Shown here: positions 1 through 9,025 of the stretch, one piece after another
How positions within the stretch are numbered: the first letter of the stretch is position 1
Layout of the letters: the number at the start of each line of letters is the position of its first letter
Assembly: GCA_017962375.1 (NCBI GenBank)
Contig: JAGCVJ010000016.1
Span: 51,568-115,567, forward strand
Source: Bacteroidales bacterium
GTDB lineage: Bacteria > Bacteroidota > Bacteroidia > Bacteroidales > UBA932
Length of the DNA stretch: 64,000 nt
Reading direction: 5' to 3'
The notes under the pieces: generated by a model
Database searches by the model: none
What the model saw: only the letters and a program-made list of their open reading frames with translations
Told to the model about the DNA's origin: nothing
Made by a program: the position numbers and the translations under genes

Positions 1-2576
1 TCCAGCTCGCCTCCGGTTTCTGTTCTGACTCCCTGCGGAACGCTGATTTCTTTTTCCAATATTCTCCTGAGTTTCTTCTCTACGGGGCCGGCGTAAGTGC
101 CCTGGGCGAACTGCGCGGTAACTGTCATGCACCTTTCTCCCTGGCGGTGATTGATGCGGGATTGGCTCCATTTCGGCTCCACTTTGGCTATCTGCCGGAG
201 GGGAACAGTGGTGTTTGAGCCGGTTGACACTCCCGAGAGCATAGTTGGCAGAGTGGATATGCCAATGTCGCCGAGACCTGAAAGGGTAAGAGCTGAAGCG
301 TCTTTTATGATAACCGGCACTTGATAGTCATCTTCCCAAATTTCCCCGGCCTGGATGTCTGAGGTATTGGCGGCCAGCTCTATTGAGGCCAGAGTGCGGT
401 TCACTCCCGCAAGAGAGGAAGCAACAGGGTCCAGCGTTATATTTGCCACAGGATAAGGCTGAAAATAATCCGTATGAACCCACTCAAGCTCAGGCATCTG
501 GCGCATCCTGTCCATAAGCTGGTCTGCGGCTGCCTGAAGCGAGTCGATGTCTTCTCCGTAGAATCTGTATTCAAGTTCTTGCACTTCCAGGTAATCCAGC
601 CGCTTGAATCTGATATAAGCCTGCGGGAAGGCTTCGGAGAAAGCGTTCTGGTATTTATTGAGAAGTTCTATTGTAGCCTTGTCGGACTTGGTGTTGACTA
701 TGAGCTGGGCAAAGTTCCTTCCGGCAATCTGGGGAGCATAGCAGATCATGAATCTTGGAGACGAGCATCCAATGAAGCTGGTAATGCATTTCACTTTCTC
801 GTCTTTCTGGAGGGCTTTCCTCAGCGAATCGGCTACAAAGCGGGTGTCTTCCAGCCCCTTGCCCTCAGGCAGGAAGATTTCAACGGCGAACTGGTCTCTG
901 TCTGCAAACGGGAACATCCTGATTTTCAGCTTAGGAATCAGCAGACAGCTCAGCAGGATAATGGCAATTCCACCGATAATGGTAACATACGGCATCCTGA
1001 AGGTAAATTCAAGGACTTTCTCGTATATGCTCTGGACCGTCTTGGTTACAGCGTTTCCTTTGGTGGATATCTTGTCCGGCGTCATAATCCTGGTTTCCAG
1101 GAACGGAATCAGAAGTACCGCCAGGAACAAAGACACCATAAGATTGATGGTAATTGTAACCGGAAAATCCTCCAGGGCATCGTGGAATGCCCCGGTCATT
1201 GTAATAAGCAGCGGATAGAAAATCACGCAGATGCAGAGCGTTGCAAGCATCATAGGCATGAAATACTGCTTGACTGAAGACAGGGCTGCTTCTTTCGGGC
1301 TCTGCCCGTTTCCAAGATATTCCAGATAGCCGTCAATCACCACAATGGAATTGTCCACCACCATTCCCATTACCACAATCAGAGCCGCAAGAGTGACAAT
1401 ATTCAGTTCAATCCCAACCATATACATTATGGCAACCGATATGAATGTGCTCAGCGGGATTGTAATGGCGGCCACAATCGCTGAGCGGAGAGGGAAGAGA
1501 ACCATAATCACCAGAATAATCACAGCCATTGAAATGAGCAGGTCCCTGAGAAAATCTCTCACGCTCTTGCCCACAACTTTAGGCTGGTCCGCTATTCTTG
1601 TTATTATGACGTCTTCCGGCAGTTCCTCATTGCGGAAATCAGAAATGAACTTGTCAACTTCTTTTCCGTATTCAACGATGTTGTTGCCAAGATTCATCTC
1701 CATTGAGAGCAAAATGCACGGGTGGCCGTCCTGGCTGATGTAGCTCGAGTTGCTGTCATACTCTCTGACCACTCTTGCTATATCCCTGACTCTTACCGTC
1801 TTGCCTGTTGAAGGATCGCTGAAGACGATGAGTTCCTCAATTTCCTTCTCGGTGTTTTCAGAAGGTTCTATATGAATAGGGGTTACTTGGGATGTGCCGG
1901 TTATGCTTCCGCTGACAGTTGTGAGATTCTGGGTCTTGAGAGCATTCAGGAGCATCTGCTGTCCAATGCCGTATGCCTGAAGCCGCTGGCGGTCTACGTA
2001 AACGCTTAGCTGTTCTTGCTGCTGGCCGAATGTCCTCACATTTGCCACGGACGGTATTCTGCGGAGATTGTCGGAAAGCTTGTCTGTATATTCCTGAAGC
2101 TCGCGATAGCTTCTCTGGCTGCTTTCAACAGATATGAGAAGGGCTGACGTATTGCCGAAATCGTCGTTTGTCACAAGAGCCAGCACTCCCGAAGGAAGGC
2201 TTGGCTTGAAAGCCTGAAGGCCGTGCTTGATCTTGCTCCAGACTTCATCTTTATTGTTCACGTCGTCTTTGAGACGGACCATCACAATGCACAGTCCGTT
2301 CTGGGAAGTTGAAGTGGTTTTTGCCCTATATACTTCCTTGAAAGTGAACAGATAGCGTTCCAGCGGCCTTGCAACCTGCACTTCCACTTCTTCAGACGTG
2401 GCTCCCGGATAGACGGCCGCTACCACTCCTTGACGGATAGTGGCGGCAGGGAACTCGTCCTTAGGCATCTGCCTCATTCCGTAAATGCCAAGAACAAACA
2501 GTATGGCAATTATCAGAAGCGAAATGGGATAATGCTCCAAAGGCCACTTGAACCAGTTTGTCTTCTTGTCTTCCAT
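1..2576 (-). CDS. RND-family efflux transporter, inner-membrane pump (3' end outside window)
   Basis: The product is a proton-driven resistance-nodulation-division pump of the AcrB/MdtB (HAE1) type, exporting drugs or other amphiphiles through a tripartite complex. Reading from ATG at 2576, 858 codons are visible of the usual 1,000-1,050; the C-terminus lies left of the window. The first membrane helix (PISLLIIAILFVLGIYG) follows a short cytosolic tail, and the large periplasmic porter region comes next. Helix 4 carries VVMGMVVDNSIVVID, which keeps the first of the two proton-relay aspartates of AcrB and has Asn at the second, a common variant in this phylum. The start lies 2 bases after the stop of the adaptor gene, so the two are co-transcribed. 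A TolC-like outer-membrane gene may follow outside the window. Substrate is unknown. Confidence 0.93.
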   Translation of the reverse strand, partial: MEDKKTNWFKWPLEHYPISLLIIAILFVLGIYGMRQMPKDEFPAATIRQGVVAAVYPGATSEEVEVQVARPLERYLFTFKEVYRAKTTSTSQNGLCIVMVRLKDDVNNKDEVWSKIKHGLQAFKPSLPSGVLALVTNDDFGNTSALLISVESSQRSYRELQEYTDKLSDNLRRIPSVANVRTFGQQQEQLSVYVDRQRLQAYGIGQQMLLNALKTQNLTTVSGSITGTSQVTPIHIEPSENTEKEIEELIVFSDPSTGKTVRVRDIARVVREYDSNSSYISQDGHPCILLSMEMNLGNNIVEYGKEVDKFISDFRNEELPEDVIITRIADQPKVVGKSVRDFLRDLLISMAVIILVIMVLFPLRSAIVAAITIPLSTFISVAIMYMVGIELNIVTLAALIVVMGMVVDNSIVVIDGYLEYLGNGQSPKEAALSSVKQYFMPMMLATLCICVIFYPLLITMTGAFHDALEDFPVTITINLMVSLFLAVLLIPFLETRIMTPDKISTKGNAVTKTVQSIYEKVLEFTFRMPYVTIIGGIAIILLSCLLIPKLKIRMFPFADRDQFAVEIFLPEGKGLEDTRFVADSLRKALQKDEKVKCITSFIGCSSPRFMICYAPQIAGRNFAQLIVNTKSDKATIELLNKYQNAFSEAFPQAYIRFKRLDYLEVQELEYRFYGEDIDSLQAAADQLMDRMRQMPELEWVHTDYFQPYPVANITLDPVASSLAGVNRTLASIELAANTSDIQAGEIWEDDYQVPVIIKDASALTLSGLGDIGISTLPTMLSGVSTGSNTTVPLRQIAKVEPKWSQSRINHRQGERCMTVTAQFAQGTYAGPVEKKLRRILEKEISVPQGVRTETGGEL

Positions 2577-2578
2577 AG

Positions 2579-3592
2579 CTAGTAAATAACCTTTGACCCT
2601 TCTCCGAGTTTCTGGTATCCCTCAGTAACTATAAGGGTTCCTTCATATATTCCGTCTTCTATAATGATGTCATTGCCTGATACTTGACCTGTCTTGACAT
2701 TTGTGCGGTGAGCAGTGCTGTCCTGGCTTATCGTCCACACAAAAGCGCTTCCGTCTGTCCTTTTCTGGACGGCGGATACCGGAACGCACAATGCTCCGCT
2801 TTGGCCCAGGCTGTTGAAGCTGACGCTTGCCACCATTCCGGGCAGGAGTTTTCCTCCCGGATTCTGCACGCTAATCCTTATGTCGTATGTGCGGGTGAGC
2901 ATATCGGCCTGCACTCCTTTTTCTATCTTCCCTCCGTCGAATGTCATATCTATCGCATCAACTCTAACTGAAGAAGGAGTATTCTCCGCGATGGATGATA
3001 TCTCTGCATCAGGAACAGATACCTTTACTTTAACCTTGCTGATATCCAGGATAGTGGCAACGGTCTGAGATGGCAGAGCGGTTTCTCCTGCATTAATGCT
3101 GACCTTTCCTGTGATTCCGTTGACAGGGGCGGTGAGGGAGCAGTCTGCAAGGTTCTTTCTTGCTATCTGCAGCTGGGACTTGGCCTGGGTCACCTTGCTC
3201 TGCACTTCTACCCATTTGACTTCGGGAAGTGAGCCGTTTTCGTGAAGCATTCCATATCGCTGAAGAGCGTCATTTGCCTGTTGCATACCAGCTTCAGCTC
3301 CGATGAGAAAGTTTCTTGCCTGGGTATCGTCCATTACGGCAATCAGCTGGCCTCTCCTGACCGGCTGTCCTTCTGTTACATACACTCTGGTAACCATTCC
3401 CATGGACGTGAAGCTGACAGCCGTGGCCTGGTTTTCCTCAACGGTACCGACATAAGTCTTCTGGAAATTGTTTCCTGCAGGAGACAATGCTTCAGCCTTC
3501 ACTCTTATGGGCAGAGCTTTCTTCTGTTTGCCGTTATCCGAACAGCCGCAAAGGACGGCGGCTGCCAGCAATGCTGCGATAAACTTTCTCAT
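2579..3592 (-). CDS. RND efflux membrane fusion protein (HlyD/AcrA family lipoprotein)
   Basis: Periplasmic adaptor linking the RND pump encoded directly downstream to an outer-membrane channel. The 337-residue protein begins with a lipoprotein signal ending in the lipobox VLCGC, so it should be lipidated near Cys16. A barrel-sandwich (lipoyl-like) half motif with VTEGQPVRRGQLIAVMD follows near residue 75, then a short alpha-hairpin around residues 100-150 and the second half motif (LTAPVNGITGKV) near 155. Beta-barrel and membrane-proximal domains fill the C-terminus (VCVPVSAVQKR-like segment near 270). Upstream there is only a weak promoter-like box, TAACTTTA, on the minus strand at 3612-3619. 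Adaptor plus pump is a classic two-gene unit. Confidence 0.92.
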   Translation of the reverse strand: MRKFIAALLAAAVLCGCSDNGKQKKALPIRVKAEALSPAGNNFQKTYVGTVEENQATAVSFTSMGMVTRVYVTEGQPVRRGQLIAVMDDTQARNFLIGAEAGMQQANDALQRYGMLHENGSLPEVKWVEVQSKVTQAKSQLQIARKNLADCSLTAPVNGITGKVSINAGETALPSQTVATILDISKVKVKVSVPDAEISSIAENTPSSVRVDAIDMTFDGGKIEKGVQADMLTRTYDIRISVQNPGGKLLPGMVASVSFNSLGQSGALCVPVSAVQKRTDGSAFVWTISQDSTAHRTNVKTGQVSGNDIIIEDGIYEGTLIVTEGYQKLGEGSKVIY

Positions 3593-3641
3593 ATTCTTTA
3601 TATAAACTTTGTAAAGTTAAGAGAAATTCAGGATAAATAAA

Positions 3642-3669
3642 AAGGGGAGACGGTTTTCCATCTCCCCCT
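3642..3669 (-). terminator. Rho-independent terminator of rpmE2
   Basis: On the minus strand a GC-rich stem (GGGGGAGA pairing with TCTCCCC, loop of about 10 bases) is followed by TTTTTATTT. It lies 18 bases after the L31 stop codon and separates rpmE2 from the efflux operon. Confidence 0.8.
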
Positions 3670-3687
3670 TAATTTACCTAGGCTCTG

Positions 3688-3933
3688 TTACTTTTTCTTG
3701 TAACGGCTGTAGAACTTGTCAACGCGGCCGGCTGTATCAACGAGCTTCATCTTGCCAGTGTAGAACGGGTGAGATGAGCTTGAGATTTCTACCTTTACCA
3801 AAGGGTAGGTCTGGCCGTCTATTTCAATTGTCTCCTTGGTAGCCTCACAGCTGCGTGTGATGAATACCTCTTCATTAGACATATCCTTGAAAGCTACAAG
3901 TCGGTAGGTTTCGGGATGTATAGACTTTTTCAT
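3688..3933 (-). CDS. rpmE2: 50S ribosomal protein L31 type B
   Basis: Large-subunit ribosomal protein L31, the zinc-independent (type B) form. The 81-residue protein starts [19 protein letters not shown], the standard type B opening, and ends in a basic tail (FYSRYKKK). The CxxC zinc knuckle of type A is absent; only a single Cys remains (SCEATK), so it should work without zinc. A longer reading would begin with TTG six bases upstream (3939), but family alignment favours ATG at 3933. The gene is a single transcription unit: a good promoter lies at 3960-3989 and a terminator at 3642-3669. Type B L31 often replaces the zinc form under zinc limitation, but no Zur box is evident here. Confidence 0.96.
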   Translation of the reverse strand: MKKSIHPETYRLVAFKDMSNEEVFITRSCEATKETIEIDGQTYPLVKVEISSSSHPFYTGKMKLVDTAGRVDKFYSRYKKK

Positions 3934-3959
3934 TTGCAAATGTGTTTAAAATCGGGGTG

Positions 3960-3989
3960 CAAATATAATACTTTTGGCGCAATATCAAA
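3960..3989 (-). promoter_or_regulatory. Bacteroidota-type promoter of rpmE2
   Basis: On the minus strand TTTG (plus 3986-3989) is followed after 18 bases by TATATTTG (plus 3960-3967). This matches the Bacteroidota -33/-7 pattern TTTG-N19-TAnnTTTG and lies about 27 bases before the L31 start. Confidence 0.7.
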
Positions 3990-3998
3990 ATTTTACGG

Positions 3999-4802
3999 CT
4001 AATTTCTGCTCTGAAGGCGTGAAAGAAGCCTCAAAATCTCAAGATAAAGCCATACCAGAGTAACCATAAGGCCAAAAGCGGCATACCATTCCATAAACTT
4101 AGGAGCTCCCATCTGGCTGCCCTTGACTATCAGGTCGAAGTCCTGCATCAGGGAGAAGGCCGCAATGCCTACAATTATAAGGTTTATCACGATGGCCAGG
4201 ATGCTGTTTCCGAAGAACAGATTGTAGAACTGGCCGTCTCTTCCGCCGAACAGGGCCACGCAGATGCCGATGGCGTAGAACACCAGAACGGAAATCAGGG
4301 CCACTTTGAGTATCCTGTTGAATTTGTCGTTGACCTTGATGGCGCCGGTGCGGTAGAGGATCAGCATCACGAATGTGGTGATAACCGTAAGCAGTATGGC
4401 TCCGGTTATCAGGCTGGAGATGCCGTTAGGGTCAACCGCAACGCCTCTTGCCTGTGCCCTTTCTATGGCGTAGCCGTTGTAGACGGCTGAAATGCAGCCA
4501 AGCGCAAATCCCTCGGCAACAGCGTATATAGGGGAAAGATAAGGAGCGGTCTTAGGCTTGAAAGTAATGATCATAGCCAGTATGAAACCCACAATGACGC
4601 CTCCCATCAGATACCACATCGGCGAGGAAGGGTTGATGGAACTGTTGGTTACTGTCCAGCTGTAGGCGGCGGCAACAAGCAGCATTACAAGCAGAAGGGC
4701 GGTCTTGGCAATGGAGCCCTTGATGGTCATGCATTCGCTGTCCTGAATAATCACTTGACCTTCAGGCAACTCGAACTTCTTTTCCTGCAATATCGGATTC
4801 AT
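3999..4802 (-). CDS. Bax inhibitor-1/YccA family multi-pass membrane protein
   Basis: Integral inner-membrane protein of the BI-1/YccA superfamily (the longer BaxI_1-type bacterial branch). The 267 residues contain about seven hydrophobic helices, beginning with AKTALLLVMLLVAAAYSW near residue 33 and ending with a helix holding MEWYAAFGLMVTLVWLYLEILRLL. Conserved features are the acidic/aromatic segment LMQDFDLI and the final charged RLLSRLQSRN tail. Related proteins act as calcium or proton leak channels or modulate membrane proteases, but the role here is unknown. The gene lies 20 bases downstream of the NamZ-like gene and is probably transcribed with it and glmM. Confidence 0.88.
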   Translation of the reverse strand: MNPILQEKKFELPEGQVIIQDSECMTIKGSIAKTALLLVMLLVAAAYSWTVTNSSINPSSPMWYLMGGVIVGFILAMIITFKPKTAPYLSPIYAVAEGFALGCISAVYNGYAIERAQARGVAVDPNGISSLITGAILLTVITTFVMLILYRTGAIKVNDKFNRILKVALISVLVFYAIGICVALFGGRDGQFYNLFFGNSILAIVINLIIVGIAAFSLMQDFDLIVKGSQMGAPKFMEWYAAFGLMVTLVWLYLEILRLLSRLQSRN

Positions 4803-4822
4803 TTCTCGTGTGTTTTACGTTT

Positions 4823-5971
4823 CTATTTTATTCTGAACAGAGGCTCGTCTTCGTAGAGGAGGCTCTTCTTGGTTTTCTTTATCCACTTCTGCTCTTCAAC
4901 CTTTATGTGCTCGCGGGTTTCATCCCATCCGGCTTTTCCTTCAACAAAATCCAGGAGTTCCTTGTCGCCGAGCAGCATCTCTATCAGGCTCTTGTCCTTG
5001 CCTTTCTCCTTTTCAAGGAAACGGAAAGAAGGGCAGGCGTCGCTTACGCAGCGGACAAGACGCAAGGAGTGTGCCAAAGAATTGTACTGGCTCTCAGGCG
5101 TGAGAAGCAGCTGGTAGCCGAAGCATCTCTCGTGAGAATAGCGGCCGCCGATAGGGGTGAAAGAAGCCCAGCGGGCATAGACTCCCTCATCGTGGAACAA
5201 AGGATTGTCTTCCAGGGTAATGCCTTCCATGAACGGGGCACCGAAAAGCTCGTATGGGCGAGTAGTGCCTTCTCCAGGGGTTACGTTGGTGCCTCTCCAA
5301 AGATACTGGCCGCTGTAGAAAGAATCGGTGAAGAAACCGCCGAAATCGCTGCTCATAGGAATGGTCCATCCCATAACCAGTTTGCCTACAGGAGAAACAT
5401 TGGCGGAAATGATGTGCAGGGGGAACTTGGCGTTCATTCTGCCATAGAGATAGTAGGCGAGTTCTCCCAGAGTCATTCCGTACCTGTGAGGAATTCCTTC
5501 TATCCCGATATGGGAGCGGTAACCTGCTCTGAGGGCAGTGCCTTCCACCTGCCTTCCGGCCGGATTGGGCCTGTCGACAATGTAAACGGGCAGTTCGGCA
5601 TTCCTCTCGTGAAGGAAATAAATCAGTGCTGCAATGAGGTTTGTGGCGCCAAAATAGCGGCATCCCGCATCCTGAAGCTCCACCACAACAGCGTCTGCAG
5701 AGGCAAAATCATCTTCAGAGAAAAGGAAGGAGCCGTCTTTTGCCAGGCTTATAGTGTTGAACGGAACACTCGCGCTCAGAGGATGTTCAGAAAGGCCGTC
5801 ACCCGGAGGAACCATCACGCAGGAGAGGTTTCCTCTGGAGAAGAAGCCCTCGAACAAATACTGCCGAGAGTGCGGATTCCAGGACGACTGGTTGCAGATG
5901 ACCATAATGCGGCCCTTGTGAAGGTACAGGTCTTCCTGGCGGAATATGTCACTCGTGCGGAATGAAAACAT
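4823..5971 (-). CDS. DUF1343 / NamZ-like exo-beta-N-acetylmuramidase family protein
   Basis: Member of the DUF1343 family, whose characterised Bacillus member NamZ removes terminal MurNAc from peptidoglycan fragments. The 382-residue protein shows the family blocks VVELQDAGCRYFGA (near 95), VDRPNPAGRQVEG (near 135), IPHRYGMTLGELA (near 160) and WRGTNVTPGEGTTRPYELFGAPF (near 230). No signal peptide or lipobox is visible at the N-terminus, unlike many secreted relatives, so a cytosolic role in wall recycling is inferred. It lies 3 bases downstream of glmM, the amino-sugar phosphate mutase of wall precursor synthesis, which supports a muropeptide or amino-sugar link. Confidence 0.85.
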   Translation of the reverse strand: MFSFRTSDIFRQEDLYLHKGRIMVICNQSSWNPHSRQYLFEGFFSRGNLSCVMVPPGDGLSEHPLSASVPFNTISLAKDGSFLFSEDDFASADAVVVELQDAGCRYFGATNLIAALIYFLHERNAELPVYIVDRPNPAGRQVEGTALRAGYRSHIGIEGIPHRYGMTLGELAYYLYGRMNAKFPLHIISANVSPVGKLVMGWTIPMSSDFGGFFTDSFYSGQYLWRGTNVTPGEGTTRPYELFGAPFMEGITLEDNPLFHDEGVYARWASFTPIGGRYSHERCFGYQLLLTPESQYNSLAHSLRLVRCVSDACPSFRFLEKEKGKDKSLIEMLLGDKELLDFVEGKAGWDETREHIKVEEQKWIKKTKKSLLYEDEPLFRIK

Positions 5972-5974
5972 GGC

Positions 5975-7366
5975 TTATCCCTTGATAACAGAATCTACAA
6001 GCTTGATTATTGTACCGGCCAGATCTTCGGCGCTTTCCTTGTCAGGAGCCTCGCAGTAGAGGCGGATAATAGGCTCGGTGTTGGATTTGCGCAGCTGAGC
6101 CCAGCTCCTTTTCTGCTCGAAGTCTATCTTCACGCCGTCAATGGTCAGAGGATTGAGGTCTTTATAGGTTTCTGCAACCTTGGCGAGTATGCTGTCAACC
6201 ATCTTAGGATCGGAAACCTCTATCCTGTTCTTGGAGATGTAATACTGCGGATAAGAATCGCGGAGCTGAGTCATTTTCAGCTTCTTGTGAGCCAAGTTGC
6301 TCAAGAACAGAGCCACACCCATATAGGCGTCTCTGCCGTGGTGAAGGCCAGGATAGATCACCCCTCCGTTGCCTTCTCCGCCTATTACGGCGCCCACTTC
6401 GTGCATCTTGGTGGTAACGTTAACTTCACCCACAGCGGCAGGATAGTAATTCTGGCCGGCAGCCTCGGTCACGTCTCGAAGAGCCCTGGTGGAAGAGAGA
6501 TTTGACACAGTAGGGCCCGGATTCTTTTCCAGAACGTATGAAGCAACGCTTACAAGGGTGTATTCCTCGCCGAACGGAGTGCCGTCTTCGCAGATGAAAG
6601 CCAGTCTGTCCACATCCGGATCCACAGAGATTCCAAGATTAGCGCCGCTGTTTTTCACTGTCTGCGAAAGATCTACAAGATTTGCAGGAAGCGGTTCAGG
6701 GTTGTGGGCAAAGTTTCCCGTAGGCTCGCAGTTGAGCTTTATGCACTCAACGCCCAGCTTTTCCAGAAGGATAGGCATTGTGATTCCGCCAACGGAATTG
6801 ATGGCATCCAGAACTGCCTTGAAACCGGCATTCTTTATAGCCTCCCTGTCAACCAGAGGGTCGGCCAGCACAGCCTCTATATGAGCCATAGTGAAGTCTT
6901 TCTCAGCGATTTTGCCAAGCGAGTCCACATCCACGAAGGTGAAATCTTCCTTTTCGGCAAATTCCAGCATCCTGGCACCGTCTTCCGCCGTCAGGAACTC
7001 TCCTTTCTCGTTGAGAAGCTTGAGGGCGTTCCACTGCCTCGGATTATGAGATGCTGTAAGAATTATTCCGCCGTCTGCCTTCTCGAATGTAACAGCCATT
7101 TCCGTGGTAGGGGTGGAGGCCAGGCCGACATCCACTACATCCACGCCGCAAGAGAGCAGCGCACCGCAAACAACATTGCGTACCATTGTTCCGCTCAGTC
7201 GGGCGTCTCTTCCCACAACCACCTTGCACCTTTTGCCTGGATACTTGTTTTTCAGCCAAGTGCAATAGGCTGAAGCGAATTTTACAATGTCCAAAGGAGT
7301 TAGGGCTTCTCCGATATTTCCGCCGATAGTGCCCCTGATTCCGGATATAGATTTTATTAGAGTCAT
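5975..7366 (-). CDS. glmM: Phosphoglucosamine mutase (alpha-D-phosphohexomutase family)
   Basis: Interconverts glucosamine-6-phosphate and glucosamine-1-phosphate on the way to UDP-GlcNAc, in the cytosol. The 463-residue protein has the four phosphohexomutase landmarks: phosphoserine loop TASHNPRQWNALK (Ser106), metal loop DPDVDR, sugar-specificity loop GEGNGGVIYP and phosphate-binding RKSNTEPIIRLY. The reading frame is open for another 26 codons upstream, but that extension would cross the terminator at 7414-7441 and is not conserved; ATG at 7366 starts with MTLIKSISGIRGT, the family opening. A phosphomannomutase/phosphoglucomutase activity cannot be excluded. It heads a unit with the NamZ-like and BI-1 genes. 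Confidence 0.9.
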   Translation of the reverse strand: MTLIKSISGIRGTIGGNIGEALTPLDIVKFASAYCTWLKNKYPGKRCKVVVGRDARLSGTMVRNVVCGALLSCGVDVVDVGLASTPTTEMAVTFEKADGGIILTASHNPRQWNALKLLNEKGEFLTAEDGARMLEFAEKEDFTFVDVDSLGKIAEKDFTMAHIEAVLADPLVDREAIKNAGFKAVLDAINSVGGITMPILLEKLGVECIKLNCEPTGNFAHNPEPLPANLVDLSQTVKNSGANLGISVDPDVDRLAFICEDGTPFGEEYTLVSVASYVLEKNPGPTVSNLSSTRALRDVTEAAGQNYYPAAVGEVNVTTKMHEVGAVIGGEGNGGVIYPGLHHGRDAYMGVALFLSNLAHKKLKMTQLRDSYPQYYISKNRIEVSDPKMVDSILAKVAETYKDLNPLTIDGVKIDFEQKRSWAQLRKSNTEPIIRLYCEAPDKESAEDLAGTIIKLVDSVIKG

Positions 7367-7413
7367 AACTATTCTTTTGAGCGCACAAAAATACGAAATA
7401 ACAAGTGAAATAA

Positions 7414-7441
7414 AAAGAGCAGACTCATGAGCCTGCTCTTT
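7414..7441 (-). terminator. Rho-independent terminator of the methylmalonyl-CoA decarboxylase operon
   Basis: On the minus strand AAAGAGCAG pairs perfectly with CTGCTCTTT over a 10-base spacer that is itself partly self-complementary (CTCATGAG), followed by TTATTT. It lies 22 bases after the mmdB stop. Being upstream of glmM, it argues for the shorter glmM start. Confidence 0.85.
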
Positions 7442-7463
7442 CAAAAAGTCAATCCGGGCTATT

Positions 7464-8615
7464 TTAGCTCAAGAATCCGAGAAGGATACCGGCAGCAACT
7501 GCACTTCCGATAACGCCGGCCACGTTAGGACCCATAGCGTGCATCAGAAGGAAGTTGGTAGGGTCGTACTTCAAGCCCTGGACGTATGAAACTCTCGCTG
7601 AGTCAGGAACTGCAGAAACGCCTGAGTTGCCGATGAGCGGGTTGAGTTTCTTGCCTTCCTTGAGGAAGAGGTTCAGGATCTTGCAGAAAAGCACTCCTGC
7701 AAAGGTTGCCACGATGAATGAAGCGGCACCCAGGGCGAAAATCATAATGGATTTGCCCTGCAGGAACTTGTCTGCCTGAGTTGAGCAGCCTACGGTAACT
7801 CCGATTAGGATAACCACAATATCGTTCAGAGGACCTCTGGCGGTCTCAGCGAGTCTTCTGGTAACGCCGCTCTCCTTGAGCAAGTTACCGAAGAACAGCA
7901 TACCCAGCAGAGGAATGCCTGAAGGAACGATGAAAGCGGTGATCAAGAATCCCACGATAGGGAAGACTATCTTCTCCTGCTGAGAAACTGGTCTCGGAGC
8001 AGCCATTCTGATAAGCCTTTCCTTCTTGGTGGTGAGCAGTCTCATGATAGGAGGCTGGATCACAGGAACCAGAGCCATGTAAGAGTAAGCCGAAACCGAA
8101 ATGGCGCCAATCAAATCCGGAGCCAGCTTTCCTGAAAGGAAGATGGCTGTTGGACCGTCTGCGCCGCCGATGATTCCGATTGCACCGGCTTCTGCAGGAG
8201 TGAATCCCAGAGCCAGGGCGCCTGCGTATGCGGCAAAGATGCCGAACTGGGCAGCGGCTCCAACAAGCAGAAGCTTAGGGTTGGAGATCAGGGCGGAAAA
8301 GTCTGTCATAGCGCCAATTCCAAGGAAGATCAAAGGAGGGTAGAAACCTCTCCTTACTCCCTGGTAAAGGATGTTAAGCACAGAACCGTCCTCATAAATG
8401 CCCACCTGCATTCCCGGGAAAAGAGGGATGTTGCCGATGATCATGCCGAATCCGATAGGAATCAGCAGCAGCGGCTCCCAATCCTTCTTTATGGCCAGGT
8501 AAATGAACAGCAGGCCAATGAGGATCATCACGATGTGGCCGAAGGTCACATTCGCGAATCCCGTATAATTGAAGAACTGGTAGAGGTTCTCCGCAATATT
8601 AGACTTGAGAATCAT
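7464..8615 (-). CDS. mmdB: Sodium-translocating methylmalonyl-CoA/oxaloacetate decarboxylase beta subunit
   Basis: Membrane subunit that removes CO2 from carboxybiotin and couples this to sodium export. The 383-residue protein has about nine to eleven hydrophobic helices. The signature GIIGGADGPTAIFLSGKLAPDL near residue 145 holds the aspartate that is essential for sodium transport in OadB proteins; a second conserved polar block is VGCSTQADKFLQGKS near 283. It is the last gene of the mce-mmdA-oadG-biotin carrier-mmdB operon, 10 bases after the carrier gene, and is followed by a strong terminator. The alpha partner is a propionyl-type carboxyltransferase, so methylmalonyl-CoA rather than oxaloacetate is the likely substrate. 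Confidence 0.92.
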   Translation of the reverse strand: MILKSNIAENLYQFFNYTGFANVTFGHIVMILIGLLFIYLAIKKDWEPLLLIPIGFGMIIGNIPLFPGMQVGIYEDGSVLNILYQGVRRGFYPPLIFLGIGAMTDFSALISNPKLLLVGAAAQFGIFAAYAGALALGFTPAEAGAIGIIGGADGPTAIFLSGKLAPDLIGAISVSAYSYMALVPVIQPPIMRLLTTKKERLIRMAAPRPVSQQEKIVFPIVGFLITAFIVPSGIPLLGMLFFGNLLKESGVTRRLAETARGPLNDIVVILIGVTVGCSTQADKFLQGKSIMIFALGAASFIVATFAGVLFCKILNLFLKEGKKLNPLIGNSGVSAVPDSARVSYVQGLKYDPTNFLLMHAMGPNVAGVIGSAVAAGILLGFLS

Positions 8616-8625
8616 AATCTGCAGA

Positions 8626-8997
8626 TTATCCGATAACTACAAGTACGTCACCCTCGAGAACGGAGTCGCTCTTCTTAACCTTGATTTCCTTGATAACGCC
8701 GTCTGCGGTAGCTTCGATGACATTCTCCATTTTCATTGCCTCGAGAACTACAACCTTGTCGCCTTTCTTTACGGAATCGCCTTCCTTTACTGCCACGTCC
8801 AGGATAACTCCAGGAAGCGGAGAAGTAACCTTTGCGCCGCCTGCGGAAGCAGGAGCGCTTGGAGCTGAAGCCTTAGGGGCAGCAGCTGGAGCGGCGGCCT
8901 GTACAGGGGCTGCGCTAACATTAGTGATTGTACCGCCAACTTCTTCTATTTCAACTTTGTACTCGTTGCCGTTGACTTTGATTTTATATTCTTTCAT
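8626..8997 (-). CDS. mmdC: Biotin carboxyl carrier protein of methylmalonyl-CoA decarboxylase (gamma subunit)
   Basis: Carries the carboxyl group on biotin between the carboxyltransferase MmdA and the membrane decarboxylase MmdB. The 123-residue protein has a short N-terminal strand region, an Ala/Pro-rich flexible linker (about residues 28-54) and a C-terminal biotinyl domain with EAMKMEN, biotinylated at Lys89. It sits between oadG and mmdB. The Ala-Pro hinge is typical of sodium-pump biotin subunits and lets the domain swing between active sites. Confidence 0.95.
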   Translation of the reverse strand: MKEYKIKVNGNEYKVEIEEVGGTITNVSAAPVQAAAPAAAPKASAPSAPASAGGAKVTSPLPGVILDVAVKEGDSVKKGDKVVVLEAMKMENVIEATADGVIKEIKVKKSDSVLEGDVLVVIG

Positions 8998-9025
8998 GGT
9001 TGTATGATTTATCTGTTAGTTGTTG

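Noticed and set aside
474-1277. Open frames on the plus strand within the first 2.5 kb
   Set aside because: The minus strand encodes a continuous RND transporter with strong family motifs; the plus-strand frames are antisense shadows with no recognisable sequence.
7367-7444. Extended N-terminus of glmM from 7444
   Set aside because: It crosses the terminator of the upstream operon and lacks conservation; MTLIKSISGIRGT at 7366 is the family start.
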